A stretch of DNA of 64,000 nt from Barnesiella sp. WM24 (lineage in GTDB: Bacteria > Bacteroidota > Bacteroidia > Bacteroidales > Muribaculaceae), in NCBI RefSeq assembly GCF_004570975.1, contig NZ_SPPC01000015.1, positions 19,336 to 83,335 of the forward strand, written 5' to 3'. A program made the position numbers and the translations under genes. Below, piece after piece: positions 43,269 through 52,483 of this stretch; positions within the stretch are counted from its first letter, which is position 1; the number at the start of each line of letters is the position of its first letter. The notes beneath the pieces are model-generated. The model had not been told where the DNA came from and ran no database searches. It saw nothing but the letters and a program-made list of their open reading frames with translations.

Positions 43269-44111
43269 ATGGGAAATGCCTTGATTGACAAAGAACTTAT
43301 CGGAGAACCGAGGCTCTACAACCTCGCCATGAGACTCGAAGCGGAGACCCTCCACGTGATGCTATACCGCCCCGGAGAGCCGGAGTCCATCGTCTACCGC
43401 GCGGTTCCGCTCGACGCTCCCGGACTCGCCCCTGAAAGAAGGCTTGAAGAGACAGTCTACAACAATCCGCTGCTACTGTCTGACTTCAACCACGTGACGA
43501 TACTCGTCGACACGACACGCTATACCGTAATCCCCGACGAGGCCACCGACGTCGACGCTCTCTTTGCCGAAGTGCTTGCCGACCGCCTCATGCCCGGCGA
43601 CGACCCCGACAACAGAAGCGAGACCCTATTTACCTCCCTCACTCCGGCGGGGGCCACCGTGGCGGCAAAACTGCCGTCGCAGCTGCTCGCTTTCCTGCGG
43701 CGCACATTCAACAATCCCGACATATATCCGCCGGTCGTCCCACTGTCGCGTTACTTCTATACAGCCGGCCGCATAGGACATTCGGGAAAGATATATATCA
43801 ACCTGCGCCCGGGCTCACTTGACCTGATAGCGTTTGCCGACGACAGCACGCAACTCGCCAACACATTCTCATTCCGCGAGAGTGCCGATGCCGTCTATTA
43901 TATAATGTCGGTGCGCAACATGCTCGTAGAGCGCGACGGCGAGGACCGTGAGCTTCTGATAGCAGGCGACGACAAGCTGCGCGATGAAGTCACCTCGGTG
44001 TTACGCGAATACACAGGCTACGTGATGCCGGCAATCTATCCGCCGGCGCTTGTCCATGCGCCCAAAGACGCGCTTAAAGCCCCATTTGACCTAATAACCA
44101 CCTTACAATGA
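43269..44111 (+). CDS. DUF3822 family protein
   Basis: 280 residues with the actin-like/ASKHA-type layout predicted for DUF3822: LYNLAMRLEAETLHVMLYRP near the start, then FNHVTILVDTTRYTVIPDEA, and KIYINLRPGSLDLIAFADD in the second half. It is found almost only in Bacteroidetes and is regularly followed by rsmD, as here, with a 4-bp ATGA overlap. The function is not established; the coupling hints at ribosome biogenesis. Confidence 0.9.
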   Translation: MGNALIDKELIGEPRLYNLAMRLEAETLHVMLYRPGEPESIVYRAVPLDAPGLAPERRLEETVYNNPLLLSDFNHVTILVDTTRYTVIPDEATDVDALFAEVLADRLMPGDDPDNRSETLFTSLTPAGATVAAKLPSQLLAFLRRTFNNPDIYPPVVPLSRYFYTAGRIGHSGKIYINLRPGSLDLIAFADDSTQLANTFSFRESADAVYYIMSVRNMLVERDGEDRELLIAGDDKLRDEVTSVLREYTGYVMPAIYPPALVHAPKDALKAPFDLITTLQ

Positions 44112-44659
44112 GAATAATAAGAGGAAAATACGGGCGACGTCGCTTCGACGTGCCCACCAACATCTCGGCACGTCCCACCACCGATTTCGCGCGCGAGAAC
44201 ATATTCAACGTGCTTGAAAACATGATTGATTTCGACGGCCTTGACGCGCTTGACCTCTTTGCCGGGACAGGCGCCATCACCTTTGAGTTTCTATCCCGCG
44301 GATGCCGTCAGGTGACAGCCGTCGAGAAGGCACAGACACAGTTCCGGTTCATAAAGCAGGTCGCCCAGCAGCTCAATGTGCAGAACCTTCGGCTGATAAA
44401 AGGCGACGTGTTCCGATTCATAGCCTCATGCAGCGACAAGTTTGACATCGTGTTTGCCGACCCCCCTTATGACCTGCCCGACTTTGGCAAGATTCCCGGG
44501 CTGATTCTTGAATCGCAGATGCTCAAGCCCGGCTCGATATTCATAATCGAACACTCCAGGGCACATGACTTCTCGGCGCTCCCCCACTTCTCGGAACACC
44601 GCGCCTACGGCTCGGTCAACTTCTCAATATTCGAGATTCCCGAAGAGCAACAAGCCTGA
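44108..44659 (+). CDS. rsmD: 16S rRNA (guanine966-N2)-methyltransferase
   Basis: 183 residues. The RsmD start MRIIRGKYGRRRFDVP and ARPTTDFARENIFN are typical; the SAM-binding motif I is ALDLFAGTGAITFEFLS (about residues 45-61) and the catalytic motif IV is FADPPYDLP (about 117). It methylates N2 of G966 of 16S rRNA in the assembled 30S subunit. It is translationally coupled to DUF3822 and followed by a hairpin. Confidence 0.95.
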   Translation: MRIIRGKYGRRRFDVPTNISARPTTDFARENIFNVLENMIDFDGLDALDLFAGTGAITFEFLSRGCRQVTAVEKAQTQFRFIKQVAQQLNVQNLRLIKGDVFRFIASCSDKFDIVFADPPYDLPDFGKIPGLILESQMLKPGSIFIIEHSRAHDFSALPHFSEHRAYGSVNFSIFEIPEEQQA

Positions 44660-44661
44660 TA

Positions 44662-44690
44662 ATCCCCGCGCGTTTCACCCTCGCGGGGAT
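44662..44690. terminator. Terminator after rsmD
   Basis: Stem ATCCCCGCG / CGCGGGGAT around an 11-nt loop between the ends of convergent genes. No long U tract. Confidence 0.6.
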
Positions 44691-44710
44691 AAGCGACTGC
44701 TCATCGCGGA

Positions 44711-45844
44711 TTATTTTATATCGCGGCGGAATGCTGCGCGACGGCGGTGCTGGCGACGGTCAAAGAATTTCCACTGCTGCTGCACATTTTCATTGTCGGC
44801 AAGCTCGGGATTGCTCTCCGCCCAGCGATACTTGTTCTTTATATATACCGGCAGAAGGTCGGTAAACAGGAGTGCGTTGACACCCTTGCCCATATACTCA
44901 GGCTTCACGGCAACAAGCAGGAGGTCGACTATGTCATTGTGACCATACATCGCTTTAAGAAGATGCACCCAGCCAAACGGGAACAGCTTGCCCCCCGACT
45001 TCTGCAACGCACGTGACATCGACGGGATAGAGATGCCTATGCCCACGAGCTTGTCATCGCTGTCCACTATCACACACACATTCTCAAGCCTCAATATAGG
45101 CAGATAAATGTCTATATAATACTCTATCTGCCGCCTTGACAGAGGCGAGTAACCGTAAAGCTTGTCATAAGCCTCATTGATAAGCTCAAACAGCGCCACT
45201 CCGTAGTCAGCCTTTATTTTCTTGGCGCTTGTATACTTGATCGTGCGCAAGCCATATTTACGGCGCACTATGTCGCCCACGCGCTGTAGCTGCTGCGGGA
45301 TCTCGTCGGGCACGGTCATGCGGTATTCGACCCATTCAGCATCGGTCACAAACCCCATGCGCTCCATATGTCGCGGATAATAAGGGTAATTATATATCGT
45401 AGCCATTGTGCCGAGCTCGTCAAAGCCGTAAGTCAGCATGCCCTCATGATCCATGTCGGTAAATCCCATAGGACCGACGACAGAAGTCATGCCCTCTTCC
45501 TTAGCCCACTTTTCAAGCGTGGCAAACAGAGTGTCGACCACCTCATCGTCATCAATAAAATCAAGGAAACTGAAACGCACATCCTTTGACCCGGTGCGCT
45601 CATTGACCACCGTATTGATTATGCCGGTGATGCGCCCTACCGGCTTGCCGTCGCGATAAGCGAGCCACGACTTTGCCTTGCAGTAATCAAAAGCCGGATT
45701 CTTAGACGGAGTAAGCGTCTCCACCTCATCAAGGATGAGCGGCGGCACAAAATAAGAATTGCCTTTATAATGGTCAATCCCGAATTTCACATATTTCTCG
45801 AGCTCCGCCTTTACCGGGGCTATCTCCCTTATTTCTATTGACAT
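44711..45844 (-). CDS. GNAT-like N-acetyltransferase superfamily protein
   Basis: 377 residues. A conserved Bacteroidetes protein with two GNAT-like halves: KSWLAYRDGKPVGRITGIIN and GPMGFTDMDHEGMLTYGFDE in the first, CVIVDSDDKLVGIGISIPS and LLLVAVKPEYMGKGVNALLF (the acetyl-CoA-binding loop, with a QxxGxG-like MGKGVNA) in the second. The acyl group and acceptor are unknown. The C-terminus is strongly basic (RRQHRRRAAFRR). It is preceded on the same strand by the pseudokinase gene (36-bp gap). Confidence 0.8.
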   Translation of the reverse strand: MSIEIREIAPVKAELEKYVKFGIDHYKGNSYFVPPLILDEVETLTPSKNPAFDYCKAKSWLAYRDGKPVGRITGIINTVVNERTGSKDVRFSFLDFIDDDEVVDTLFATLEKWAKEEGMTSVVGPMGFTDMDHEGMLTYGFDELGTMATIYNYPYYPRHMERMGFVTDAEWVEYRMTVPDEIPQQLQRVGDIVRRKYGLRTIKYTSAKKIKADYGVALFELINEAYDKLYGYSPLSRRQIEYYIDIYLPILRLENVCVIVDSDDKLVGIGISIPSMSRALQKSGGKLFPFGWVHLLKAMYGHNDIVDLLLVAVKPEYMGKGVNALLFTDLLPVYIKNKYRWAESNPELADNENVQQQWKFFDRRQHRRRAAFRRDIK

Positions 45845-45880
45845 TTCTGTTATCCGATTCTATAAATTACAACATGTTGT

Positions 45881-46651
45881 TTATTTTCCTATCCCGTAGG
45901 TCGACGTGACCCAGACGGCAAGCCCTATCATCAGCGCCACAAAAAGCCCGAGCAGCAGGTAAAGCTGATGGCTTGACCGGCTTTCAAGCGCGAGATGCAG
46001 GTCCTGAAGGTCGCGGTAACGCTTCCGGGGGTCAGGGTCGGCACATCGGCGCGCCACTTTATGAAGGCGGGAGTCCTTGACGTCGAGATGTTCGAGCGCC
46101 TCTTCAAGCACCTTGCCGTAATTATATATGTCTTCCGACATGTCGGCAGGTTCCATGTGCCGGCGCTGGTCAAAGCCCACATCGATAAGTTTCAGATTGC
46201 CGATGTTTTCAGTAAAGATGATGGTCTCCGGTCTTATCGGGTGATGCACGATATGATTGGTCTGGATATAATCGATCGCATCCACCAGGTCATGGCGCAG
46301 CTTCTCGATAATCTCAGGGGTCACCTTATTTTCATTAATGAGCTTGCGCAGGGAATCGCCATAGACGTCGTCAGTGATTATACACCTGCCGAGTCCGGGC
46401 ACATCCTCGAAGTCATTGATCATCACGATGTGAGGATGGGCGAGATTATATCTCACGTCAAACTCCTTTTCGAGCATCGCGCGCATCTCGGGATCGTCGG
46501 CATACTCCGGTTTAAGGGTCTTCAGCATCACCCACTTGCCATGCTTTTTTGCCGTGTAGACGAGATAATACTCCTCCTCCCACTCGGGCAGCAGAGTGAT
46601 TTCAGTCCATTTTTCCATAGGCGCCTCGGCGGGTATGTCAGTCTTAGCCAT
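45881..46651 (-). CDS. Membrane-anchored pseudokinase (protein kinase-like)
   Basis: 256 residues from MAKTDIPAEAP; a -7 box TATTTTTG at 46683-46676 excludes the earlier ORF Met. The kinase fold is visible: a Lys in WVMLKTLKP (VAIK equivalent), HPHIVMINDFED, and DVGFDQR (DFG equivalent). The catalytic loop reads HHPIRPETI where active kinases have HRDLKPENI, so the catalytic Asp is replaced by Pro, and the Gly-rich loop is degenerate. One C-terminal TM helix (LYLLLGLFVALMIGLAVWV) anchors it. It is therefore a probable pseudokinase scaffold or ligand sensor at the inner membrane. Confidence 0.8.
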   Translation of the reverse strand: MAKTDIPAEAPMEKWTEITLLPEWEEEYYLVYTAKKHGKWVMLKTLKPEYADDPEMRAMLEKEFDVRYNLAHPHIVMINDFEDVPGLGRCIITDDVYGDSLRKLINENKVTPEIIEKLRHDLVDAIDYIQTNHIVHHPIRPETIIFTENIGNLKLIDVGFDQRRHMEPADMSEDIYNYGKVLEEALEHLDVKDSRLHKVARRCADPDPRKRYRDLQDLHLALESRSSHQLYLLLGLFVALMIGLAVWVTSTYGIGK

Positions 46652-46790
46652 CAAGTTTACTATTAAATCAGGCAGCAAAAATACAAAAACATTTCCTATA
46701 TGGCAAGACAGTAGGCTGATAAGTAAAAAAAGTCAAGGAGGAGCGCGAAGCCCCTCCCTGCTGATTATCCATCATATACCATACTGTTGA

Positions 46791-47378
46791 TTATATCTCG
46801 TCGTAGTCAAGCGCCATATAGTGCTGATAAGGATGGTCACATGCCGGACACTCCTTTGGAGGCTCTGTGCCTTCATGCACGTAGCCACACACAAGACACT
46901 GCCACTTGATAGGTTTGTCACGCTTCCAGACGGTATCATCCTTCACCTGCTTCAGGTAATGTTCAAAGCGCTCGCGGTGGCGTGCCTCAATCTCGGCTAT
47001 CTCGCGGAAATGGTTGGCTATGTCGGTAAATCCCTCGGCATCGGCATCCTTTGCCGCGTTCTGATACTGTTCCACACCCTCGACAAGCTCCTCATGGGCG
47101 GCAGTGGCAAGATTGGAAGCGGTATCGCCTATCACGCCGGCATCGACATTAAGTTCGCAGGGCACCACACCCCCCTCAAGAAACTTGAAAAACACCTTTG
47201 CATGGCGCAGCTCATTGTCGGCGGTAGAGGCAAATACGCGTGCGATAGGAAAATAGTTTTCCTTTGTAGCCTGCTGGGCGTAAAATGTATAACGCGAATA
47301 AGCCGCTGACTCACTCATGTAGGCGGCGACAAGATTTCTTTCGGTCTTTGTACCCTTAATACTCTTTTTTGTAGCCAT
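46791..47378 (-). CDS. rbr: Rubrerythrin
   Basis: 195 residues. An N-terminal ferritin-like diiron domain has ligand motifs ESAAYSRY, DNELRHAKVF and EIEARHRERFE; a C-terminal rubredoxin-like domain has CLVCGYVH and CPACDHP. It reduces hydrogen peroxide to water using electrons from NAD(P)H through rubredoxin-like partners, and protects anaerobes from oxygen. Length and domain order are normal. No canonical -7 box was found just upstream. Confidence 0.96.
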   Translation of the reverse strand: MATKKSIKGTKTERNLVAAYMSESAAYSRYTFYAQQATKENYFPIARVFASTADNELRHAKVFFKFLEGGVVPCELNVDAGVIGDTASNLATAAHEELVEGVEQYQNAAKDADAEGFTDIANHFREIAEIEARHRERFEHYLKQVKDDTVWKRDKPIKWQCLVCGYVHEGTEPPKECPACDHPYQHYMALDYDEI

Positions 47379-47482
47379 TGCTTTATAGTTTAATAAGTTA
47401 ATAATTATTTCGCTTGTCCTTATTAAACACCAGCCCTCCGTTAATGTTTAGCCGGTCCATTATAATATCTGTTAAGAGTGGC

Positions 47483-47503
47483 GTGTGTATCAACCATACA
47501 CAC
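47483..47503. repeat. Hairpin at the edge of the tandem repeat array
   Basis: GTGTGTAT - CAACC - ATACACAC, perfect 8-bp arms, just before the 79-bp repeats. Confidence 0.6.
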
Positions 47504-47513
47504 CTCCGCTGTC

Positions 47514-48010
47514 GAAACGCGGGCGAGCTTCCACTCGCCCCTACTTCATTGAGGGTGTATCATGCTGTAGATTAACAATGCGCCACCGCGGCGAAACGCG
47601 GGCGAGCTTCCACTCGCCCCTACTTCATTGAGGGCGTATCATGCTGTAGATTAACAATACGCCACCGCGGCGAAACGCGGGCGAGCTTCCACTCGCCCCT
47701 ACTTCATTGAGGGTGTATCATGCTGTAGATTAAAAATACGCCTCCGCCGCGAGACGCGGGCGAGCTTTCACCCGCCCCTACTTCATTGAGGGTGTATCAT
47801 GCTGTAGATTAACAATGCGCCTCCGCGGCGAAACGCGGGCGAGCTTCCACTCGCCCCTACTTCATTGAGGGTGTATCATGCTGTAGATTAAAAATACGCC
47901 TCCGCTGTCGAAACGCGGGCGAGCTTCCACTCGCCCCTACTTCATTGAGGGTGTATCATGCTGTAGATTAAAAATACGCCTCCGCCGCGAGACGCGTGCC
48001 GGGCGCGGGT
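47514..48010. repeat. Tandem 79-bp repeats, six units plus a partial one
   Basis: Units begin with GAAACGCGGGCG (or GAGACGCG) at 47514, 47593, 47672, 47751, 47830, 47910 and 47989, so the period is 79 bp (once 80). Each unit holds the hairpin GGGCGAG-CTTCCA-CTCGCCC, then CTACTTCATTGAGGGTGTAT and CATGCTGTAGATTAA. There is no ORF and no variable spacer. The array fills most of the gap between rubrerythrin and the next plus-strand gene. Some units use TAACAATGCGCC and others TAAAAATACGCC, so at least two unit subtypes alternate. Confidence 0.95.
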
Positions 48011-48102
48011 CATGGGCAGGCGTCTGTTAAAATTAGCTAATGGCGCGGATAATTCATTACCGCTGTTGTTATCAATCATATAAAACTCAAAACACAATAA
48101 TC

Positions 48103-48339
48103 ATGAGCGACCGCATAAGCTACGAAGAGAAAAAAGAGCTTCCCGACTCTGTGTTCGGGCTGCCGGAACGAAGAGAATACCCGATGCCCGACGCTGCCCA
48201 CGTGAGAGCAGCCGAAGCATATTTCAGATATTGCCCCGACGACCTGAAGCCGCGGCTCGCACGAGCCATCATGCAGCGAGCACAAGAATTTGGAGTCGAC
48301 GTGGAAAGCCCCACCGTGTTATCCTACGCCTCCCGATAG
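48103..48339 (+). CDS. Small hypothetical protein (DUF6582-like)
   Basis: 78 residues from ATG 48103 (MSDRISYEEKKELPDSVFG); an ORF Met 21 codons earlier lies in low-quality leader sequence. The pattern LPDSVFGLPERREYPMPDAA, then HVRAAEAYFRYCPDDLKPRL, resembles short proteins annotated as DUF6582, whose first part recalls a motif of phage head-maturation proteases. The function is unknown. It is 33 bp upstream of an amino acid permease gene in the same direction. Confidence 0.7.
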   Translation: MSDRISYEEKKELPDSVFGLPERREYPMPDAAHVRAAEAYFRYCPDDLKPRLARAIMQRAQEFGVDVESPTVLSYASR

Positions 48340-48372
48340 TAACCCGTCAAACCTAATCATCCCTTTAAAGCA

Positions 48373-49992
48373 ATGAGCAAGACCACAAAACCCACTCCCG
48401 CCTCCGACAGCGTGACCGCTTCCGGAAGAAAGAAAATCGTATCGACAGCCAAAGGCACACTGACCATGATGGCAATGGCAATATTGCTCGTGACGTCAAT
48501 TTTCAGTCTGCGCGGATTGCCGTCGGAAGCCAAATATGGCGTCCAGTCGATATTCTTTTTCGTTTTCGCGGCGGTGGTGTTTCTTGTGCCGTTTTCGCTC
48601 GTCTGCGCCGAGCTTGCCTCAACCTACACCCGCAGTGGCGGTCTTTACCGCTGGGTTGCAGAGGCTTTCGGTCCTAAATGGGGGTGGACAGCGATGTATC
48701 TTGAATGGCAGACAATCATTTTCTGGTTTCCGACGGTATTGATGTTTGGAGCGGCGTCGCTCGCCTACATCGCCTGGCCCGAAAGCTTCGACGAGCAGCT
48801 TGCATCCAATAAATGGTACACGCTCGTCGTGGCTATGCTCCTCTACTGGGCGGCTACGTTCAACGCCTTCCGCGGGCAGAAATCCGCCAACAAGCTCAGC
48901 ACCTACGGCGGACTCGTAGGCACCATCATCCCCGGTGCATTGCTTATCATACTCGGTATCCTGTATGTGGCATGCGGTAAACATATCTACCTCGCCGACC
49001 TCCCCTTCTTCCCCGATTTCTCCCATTTCAACACCCTCGTGCTCGCCGCGTCCATCTTCCTCTTCTTCGCCGGAATGGAGTCACAGGCTGTCCACATCAA
49101 CGACATGAGCAATCCCGCGCGACAGTTTCCCAAGTCAGTGTTCATCGCTTGTATCATAATCGTGGCGCTCTACGCCCTCGGCACCCTCGTCATAGGACTT
49201 GTCATACCCACCGACAACATCAACTTGCTCCAGTCATTGCTGGTAGCCTACAAGGCGCTTTGGTCATCGTTCGGGCTCGGATGGCTTGGTAATGTGATAG
49301 CGCTGTTTGTGATGTTTGGCGTCGCCGGACAGATCAGCGCGCTCGTCACCGGACCCTCCACGGGACTCATGGCAGTCGCCCAGTCGGGCTATCTTCCCCG
49401 CTCGATGCAGAAAGTCAACGCCAACGGCGTCAACAAGCCTATACTCTTTATCGAAGGCGCGTTTGTAAGTCTGCTGAGCCTCGTGCTGATAGTGCTCCCC
49501 ACCGTCGAGTCAGCCTACCAGATTATGTCACAGATGGCTACCATCATCTACCTTATAATGGTAGTGATGATTTATCTGGCGTTTCTGCGCCTGCGCCACA
49601 CCGCGCCCAACCGCAAGCGAGGCTTCAGGGTCCCCGGAGGCAACGCCGGCAAGATAATAGTAAGCACGGTAGGCATAGCCGGGGCACTGCTCGCCATCGG
49701 CCTGAGCTTCATCCCGCCGTCGCAGATAGCCACCGGCTCGCCCGCCGTCTACGTGACGATCATAGCCGTAGGAGTCGCCGTATTTGTCGCCCTGCCGCTT
49801 ATCGTCTACAAGCTCCGCAAGCCGTCGTGGCGCAACCCCGACGCCCATTTCTACCCCTTCGACTGGCAGATTGAGCGCCGCAAGCCCTGGGAAGTATCCA
49901 AGTGGGGCTACGGCTACGAGCCCTCCGATGATGAGGTCGAGGCAGCCGAGACCGACGCCATCAGCAATCACGCCCGCCATAGCCACATGTAG
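48373..49992 (+). CDS. APC superfamily amino acid transporter (glutamate:GABA antiporter-like)
   Basis: 539 residues, about 12 TM helices. APC signatures: LLVTSIFSLRGLPSEAKYG in TM1, ELASTYTRSGGLYRWVAEAF in TM2-3 and FFAGMESQAVHINDMSNPAR in TM6, the last being characteristic of the GadC/YjeM-like subgroup. A soluble C-terminal tail of about 60 residues could act as the pH-gated plug known from GadC. No glutamate decarboxylase or glutaminase gene is adjacent, so the substrate remains open. It is probably cotranscribed with the small gene upstream. Confidence 0.88.
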   Translation: MSKTTKPTPASDSVTASGRKKIVSTAKGTLTMMAMAILLVTSIFSLRGLPSEAKYGVQSIFFFVFAAVVFLVPFSLVCAELASTYTRSGGLYRWVAEAFGPKWGWTAMYLEWQTIIFWFPTVLMFGAASLAYIAWPESFDEQLASNKWYTLVVAMLLYWAATFNAFRGQKSANKLSTYGGLVGTIIPGALLIILGILYVACGKHIYLADLPFFPDFSHFNTLVLAASIFLFFAGMESQAVHINDMSNPARQFPKSVFIACIIIVALYALGTLVIGLVIPTDNINLLQSLLVAYKALWSSFGLGWLGNVIALFVMFGVAGQISALVTGPSTGLMAVAQSGYLPRSMQKVNANGVNKPILFIEGAFVSLLSLVLIVLPTVESAYQIMSQMATIIYLIMVVMIYLAFLRLRHTAPNRKRGFRVPGGNAGKIIVSTVGIAGALLAIGLSFIPPSQIATGSPAVYVTIIAVGVAVFVALPLIVYKLRKPSWRNPDAHFYPFDWQIERRKPWEVSKWGYGYEPSDDEVEAAETDAISNHARHSHM

Positions 49993-50130
49993 CCGCCGGC
50001 TGAACAGAGCCATATGATACTATTTTAACTAAATCAACCCTGTCGGCTGAGCCTGCAATAAATTTCACACTGACAATCAGCACAATAAATAACTATAGTT
50101 AACTTTTCTAAAAAATTTTTTGTATAATTA

Positions 50131-50162
50131 TTTGGTAAAATAATATCATTCGCTTATCTTTG
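50131..50162 (+). promoter_or_regulatory. Promoter of the pilus operon
   Basis: TTTG (50131-50134), a 20-bp spacer and TATCTTTG (50155-50162): exact consensus. The 5' UTR is about 120 nt and contains a small hairpin AGAAATCC-CTTTAAA-GGATTTTCT, which could affect mRNA stability or translation. The remaining gap 49993-50130 shows nothing else. Confidence 0.8.
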
Positions 50163-50288
50163 CGGCAGATAGTTGTTTTTAACCTTATATAGAAATCCCT
50201 TTAAAGGATTTTCTGACAGCCTTGCCATGTTAAGACAGGACTGTTATGCAATACATAGAAAAGCGATTTTTATTTAACCTGATTAACA

Positions 50289-50867
50289 GTGAAATATAGA
50301 GTTGTCTTATTACTATTCATGCTTGTTTCAGGCTTCAATGCTAAAAGCCAGAACATAGCAATCAAGAGCAACCTGCTCTACGACGCGATAGCTGTCGCCA
50401 ATTTAGGCGTCGAACTGCCGCTCGCCCCGAAATGGACCATCGATGTGTCAGGCAATCTGAACGCATGGGCTATCAACAATCACCGCTGGAAACACTGGCT
50501 TGTGCAGCCCGAGGCGCGCTACTGGCTCTGCGACCGCTTCCAAGGTCACTTCTTCGGTCTACACGCAATCGCCGGAAACTACAATGTCGGCAATCTCCAC
50601 AACAACATCAAGCTTCTCGGCACTGACTTCAGCGACCTCACCCACAACCGTTACCAGGGCTGGATGGCAGGCGCAGGCATAGCCTACGGCTACTCATGGA
50701 TACTTGCAAAGCACTGGAACATAGAGGCTGAGCTGGGTATCGGATGGATCCACACAAGCTCCGACGTCTACCCCTGCGCCGAGTGTGGCACAAAAATCGC
50801 CGACGACAAGCCCCACGACTATGTAGGCCCGACAAAGGCTGCCGTGAGCCTCATATACCTTTTCTGA
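50289..50867 (+). CDS. DUF3575 family outer-membrane protein of the pilus operon
   Basis: 192 residues from a GTG start with a signal peptide ending near KSQ. The DUF3575 pattern is clear: IAIKSNLLYDAIAVANLGVE, WTIDVSGNLNAWAINNHRWK, HWLVQPEARYWLCDRFQGHF and YGYSWILAKHWNIEAELGIG, ending in a C-terminal Phe (SLIYLF) typical of outer-membrane beta-barrels. DUF3575 genes commonly open Bacteroidetes Mfa/Fim pilus loci. It is likely to be the first gene of the operon and a small barrel; its exact role in pilus assembly is not known. Confidence 0.9.
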   Translation: MKYRVVLLLFMLVSGFNAKSQNIAIKSNLLYDAIAVANLGVELPLAPKWTIDVSGNLNAWAINNHRWKHWLVQPEARYWLCDRFQGHFFGLHAIAGNYNVGNLHNNIKLLGTDFSDLTHNRYQGWMAGAGIAYGYSWILAKHWNIEAELGIGWIHTSSDVYPCAECGTKIADDKPHDYVGPTKAAVSLIYLF

Positions 50868-50916
50868 TCTCAATCATTTCCTCACTCCATCGTCTTATCA
50901 CTTTCACAAGCAAGTA

Positions 50917-52401
50917 ATGATGAAAAAGATATTTTGCATTAGCGCTCTTTGCGGCGCCACTCTCTTCACCGCCACAGCCGTGACATCAGTCAATGTCACC
51001 ATAGGCGACGCCCCTGTAAATAGGGGGGGTAATTCTCTGACAATAAACCCATTAGACATCGCCCACACCGATTCCAACCTTTTTGTGTTGCTCGACATCG
51101 ATGCACGCGACCTCAAAATCAAGCCTAACCGCGAAATCACTCTCACCCCTTTCCTCGTCAGCGACAACTCTGCCGACACCGTCACTTTCAAGTCATTCAC
51201 AATAGCCGGACGCAACCGCTATTACCATGGTCTGCGCAACGGCGAGCCCTCACCCATATTTCTACAGTCGGGCAACATCACGGGAATGCTCAACTACCGC
51301 GACGACACCCCCTACCGCGACTGGATGGCGACCTCGACGCTGCTCATCGACGCCCGCGAGAGCGGATGCTGCAACACCACCGAAGCCGACGAGACCGTGC
51401 CGGTAGCCGCCCTCGACTTCATCCCGAAGACCTTTGCACCGCAATATCTCTACATCTCCCCCAAGGCTGAGGCGGTAAAGACACGCGCCCTGAAGGCAAG
51501 CGCCTACATCGACTTCCCCGTCAACAAGACCGTAATCTACCCCGACTACAGGCGCAACCCCGACGAGCTCGCCAAGATACGCGCCACAATCGACTCCGTG
51601 CGCGGCGACAAGGACATAACGATCACTTCGCTCCACATAAAGGGATATGCCTCGCCCGAAGGCGCATATGCGTCAAACGCACGCCTCGCCGAGGGTCGCA
51701 CCGAGGCGCTGAAGCAGTATGTCCAGAAGCTCTACAGCTTCGCTCCGGGGCTTATCACAACCGACTTCGAGCCTGAGGACTGGGAAGGACTGCGCGCCTA
51801 CATCGCAGCCGACTCTACCCTCGCCCAGCGCGACGCCCTGCTCGCCATCATCGACTCCGACCTTGCCCCCGACGCCAAAGACTGGAAACTGCGCTCGACC
51901 TATCCCGCCGTAGGAAAGATGCTCCTTGCCGACGTCTACCCCGCCCTGCGTCACTCCGACTACGCCATCGACTACACCATACGCTCCTACACCTCTCCCG
52001 AAGAGATAATCGAGGTGATGCGCACAGCGCCCCAGAAGCTTTCACTTCAGGAGCTTTATGTGGCGGCGCTCTCTCAGGAGCCGGGCAGCGACCTCTACAA
52101 CGAGGCGTTTGAGATCGCCGTAAGAATGTATCCCGACGACCCGGTAGCCAATCTTAACGCCGCCAACTCCGCCATGCAGCGCAACGACCTCCGCAGCGCC
52201 GAGCGCTACCTCGCCAAGGCGGGCGACTCCGACGAGGCCCGATATGCACGCGCCATCTTCACCGCCCTCTCGGGCGACCGTCAGGCTGCCGCCACGATGC
52301 TGAAAAGCGCGGGAGAGTCGACCCAGGCTGCCGACGCCTCTACCCAGCTCGACGCACTCATCAACAGCGACGGTCACCATTTCCACATAATAGGCAAGTG
52401 A
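50917..52401 (+). CDS. DUF3868/OmpA-like protein of the pilus operon
   Basis: 494 residues with a signal peptide (KIFCISALCGATLFTATA). The N-terminal part is DUF3868 (LDIDARDLKIKPNREITLTP, SFTIAGRNRYYHGLRN). The middle, about residues 225-270, has OmpA-like peptidoglycan-binding features (ITSLHIKGYASPEGAYASNA, RLAEGRTEALKQYV), and the end is TPR-like. Such proteins accompany Mfa1/Mfa2 in Bacteroides and Parabacteroides and may anchor the pilus machinery to peptidoglycan. It follows DUF3575 by 49 bp. Confidence 0.9.
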   Translation: MMKKIFCISALCGATLFTATAVTSVNVTIGDAPVNRGGNSLTINPLDIAHTDSNLFVLLDIDARDLKIKPNREITLTPFLVSDNSADTVTFKSFTIAGRNRYYHGLRNGEPSPIFLQSGNITGMLNYRDDTPYRDWMATSTLLIDARESGCCNTTEADETVPVAALDFIPKTFAPQYLYISPKAEAVKTRALKASAYIDFPVNKTVIYPDYRRNPDELAKIRATIDSVRGDKDITITSLHIKGYASPEGAYASNARLAEGRTEALKQYVQKLYSFAPGLITTDFEPEDWEGLRAYIAADSTLAQRDALLAIIDSDLAPDAKDWKLRSTYPAVGKMLLADVYPALRHSDYAIDYTIRSYTSPEEIIEVMRTAPQKLSLQELYVAALSQEPGSDLYNEAFEIAVRMYPDDPVANLNAANSAMQRNDLRSAERYLAKAGDSDEARYARAIFTALSGDRQAAATMLKSAGESTQAADASTQLDALINSDGHHFHIIGK

Positions 52402-52483
52402 CGCCGCCCCATGCTATCGATTCTAAATGACAGTTGATAATATTTTCTTTATTCAAATAAACCAATTTAACTAAACCAAAACA

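Noticed and set aside
47514..48010. Possible CRISPR array
   Set aside because: The whole 79-bp unit is repeated, there are no unique spacers and no cas genes nearby.
48373..49992. Glutamate-dependent acid resistance system
   Set aside because: Only the antiporter-like gene is present; no glutamate decarboxylase or glutaminase gene is adjacent.
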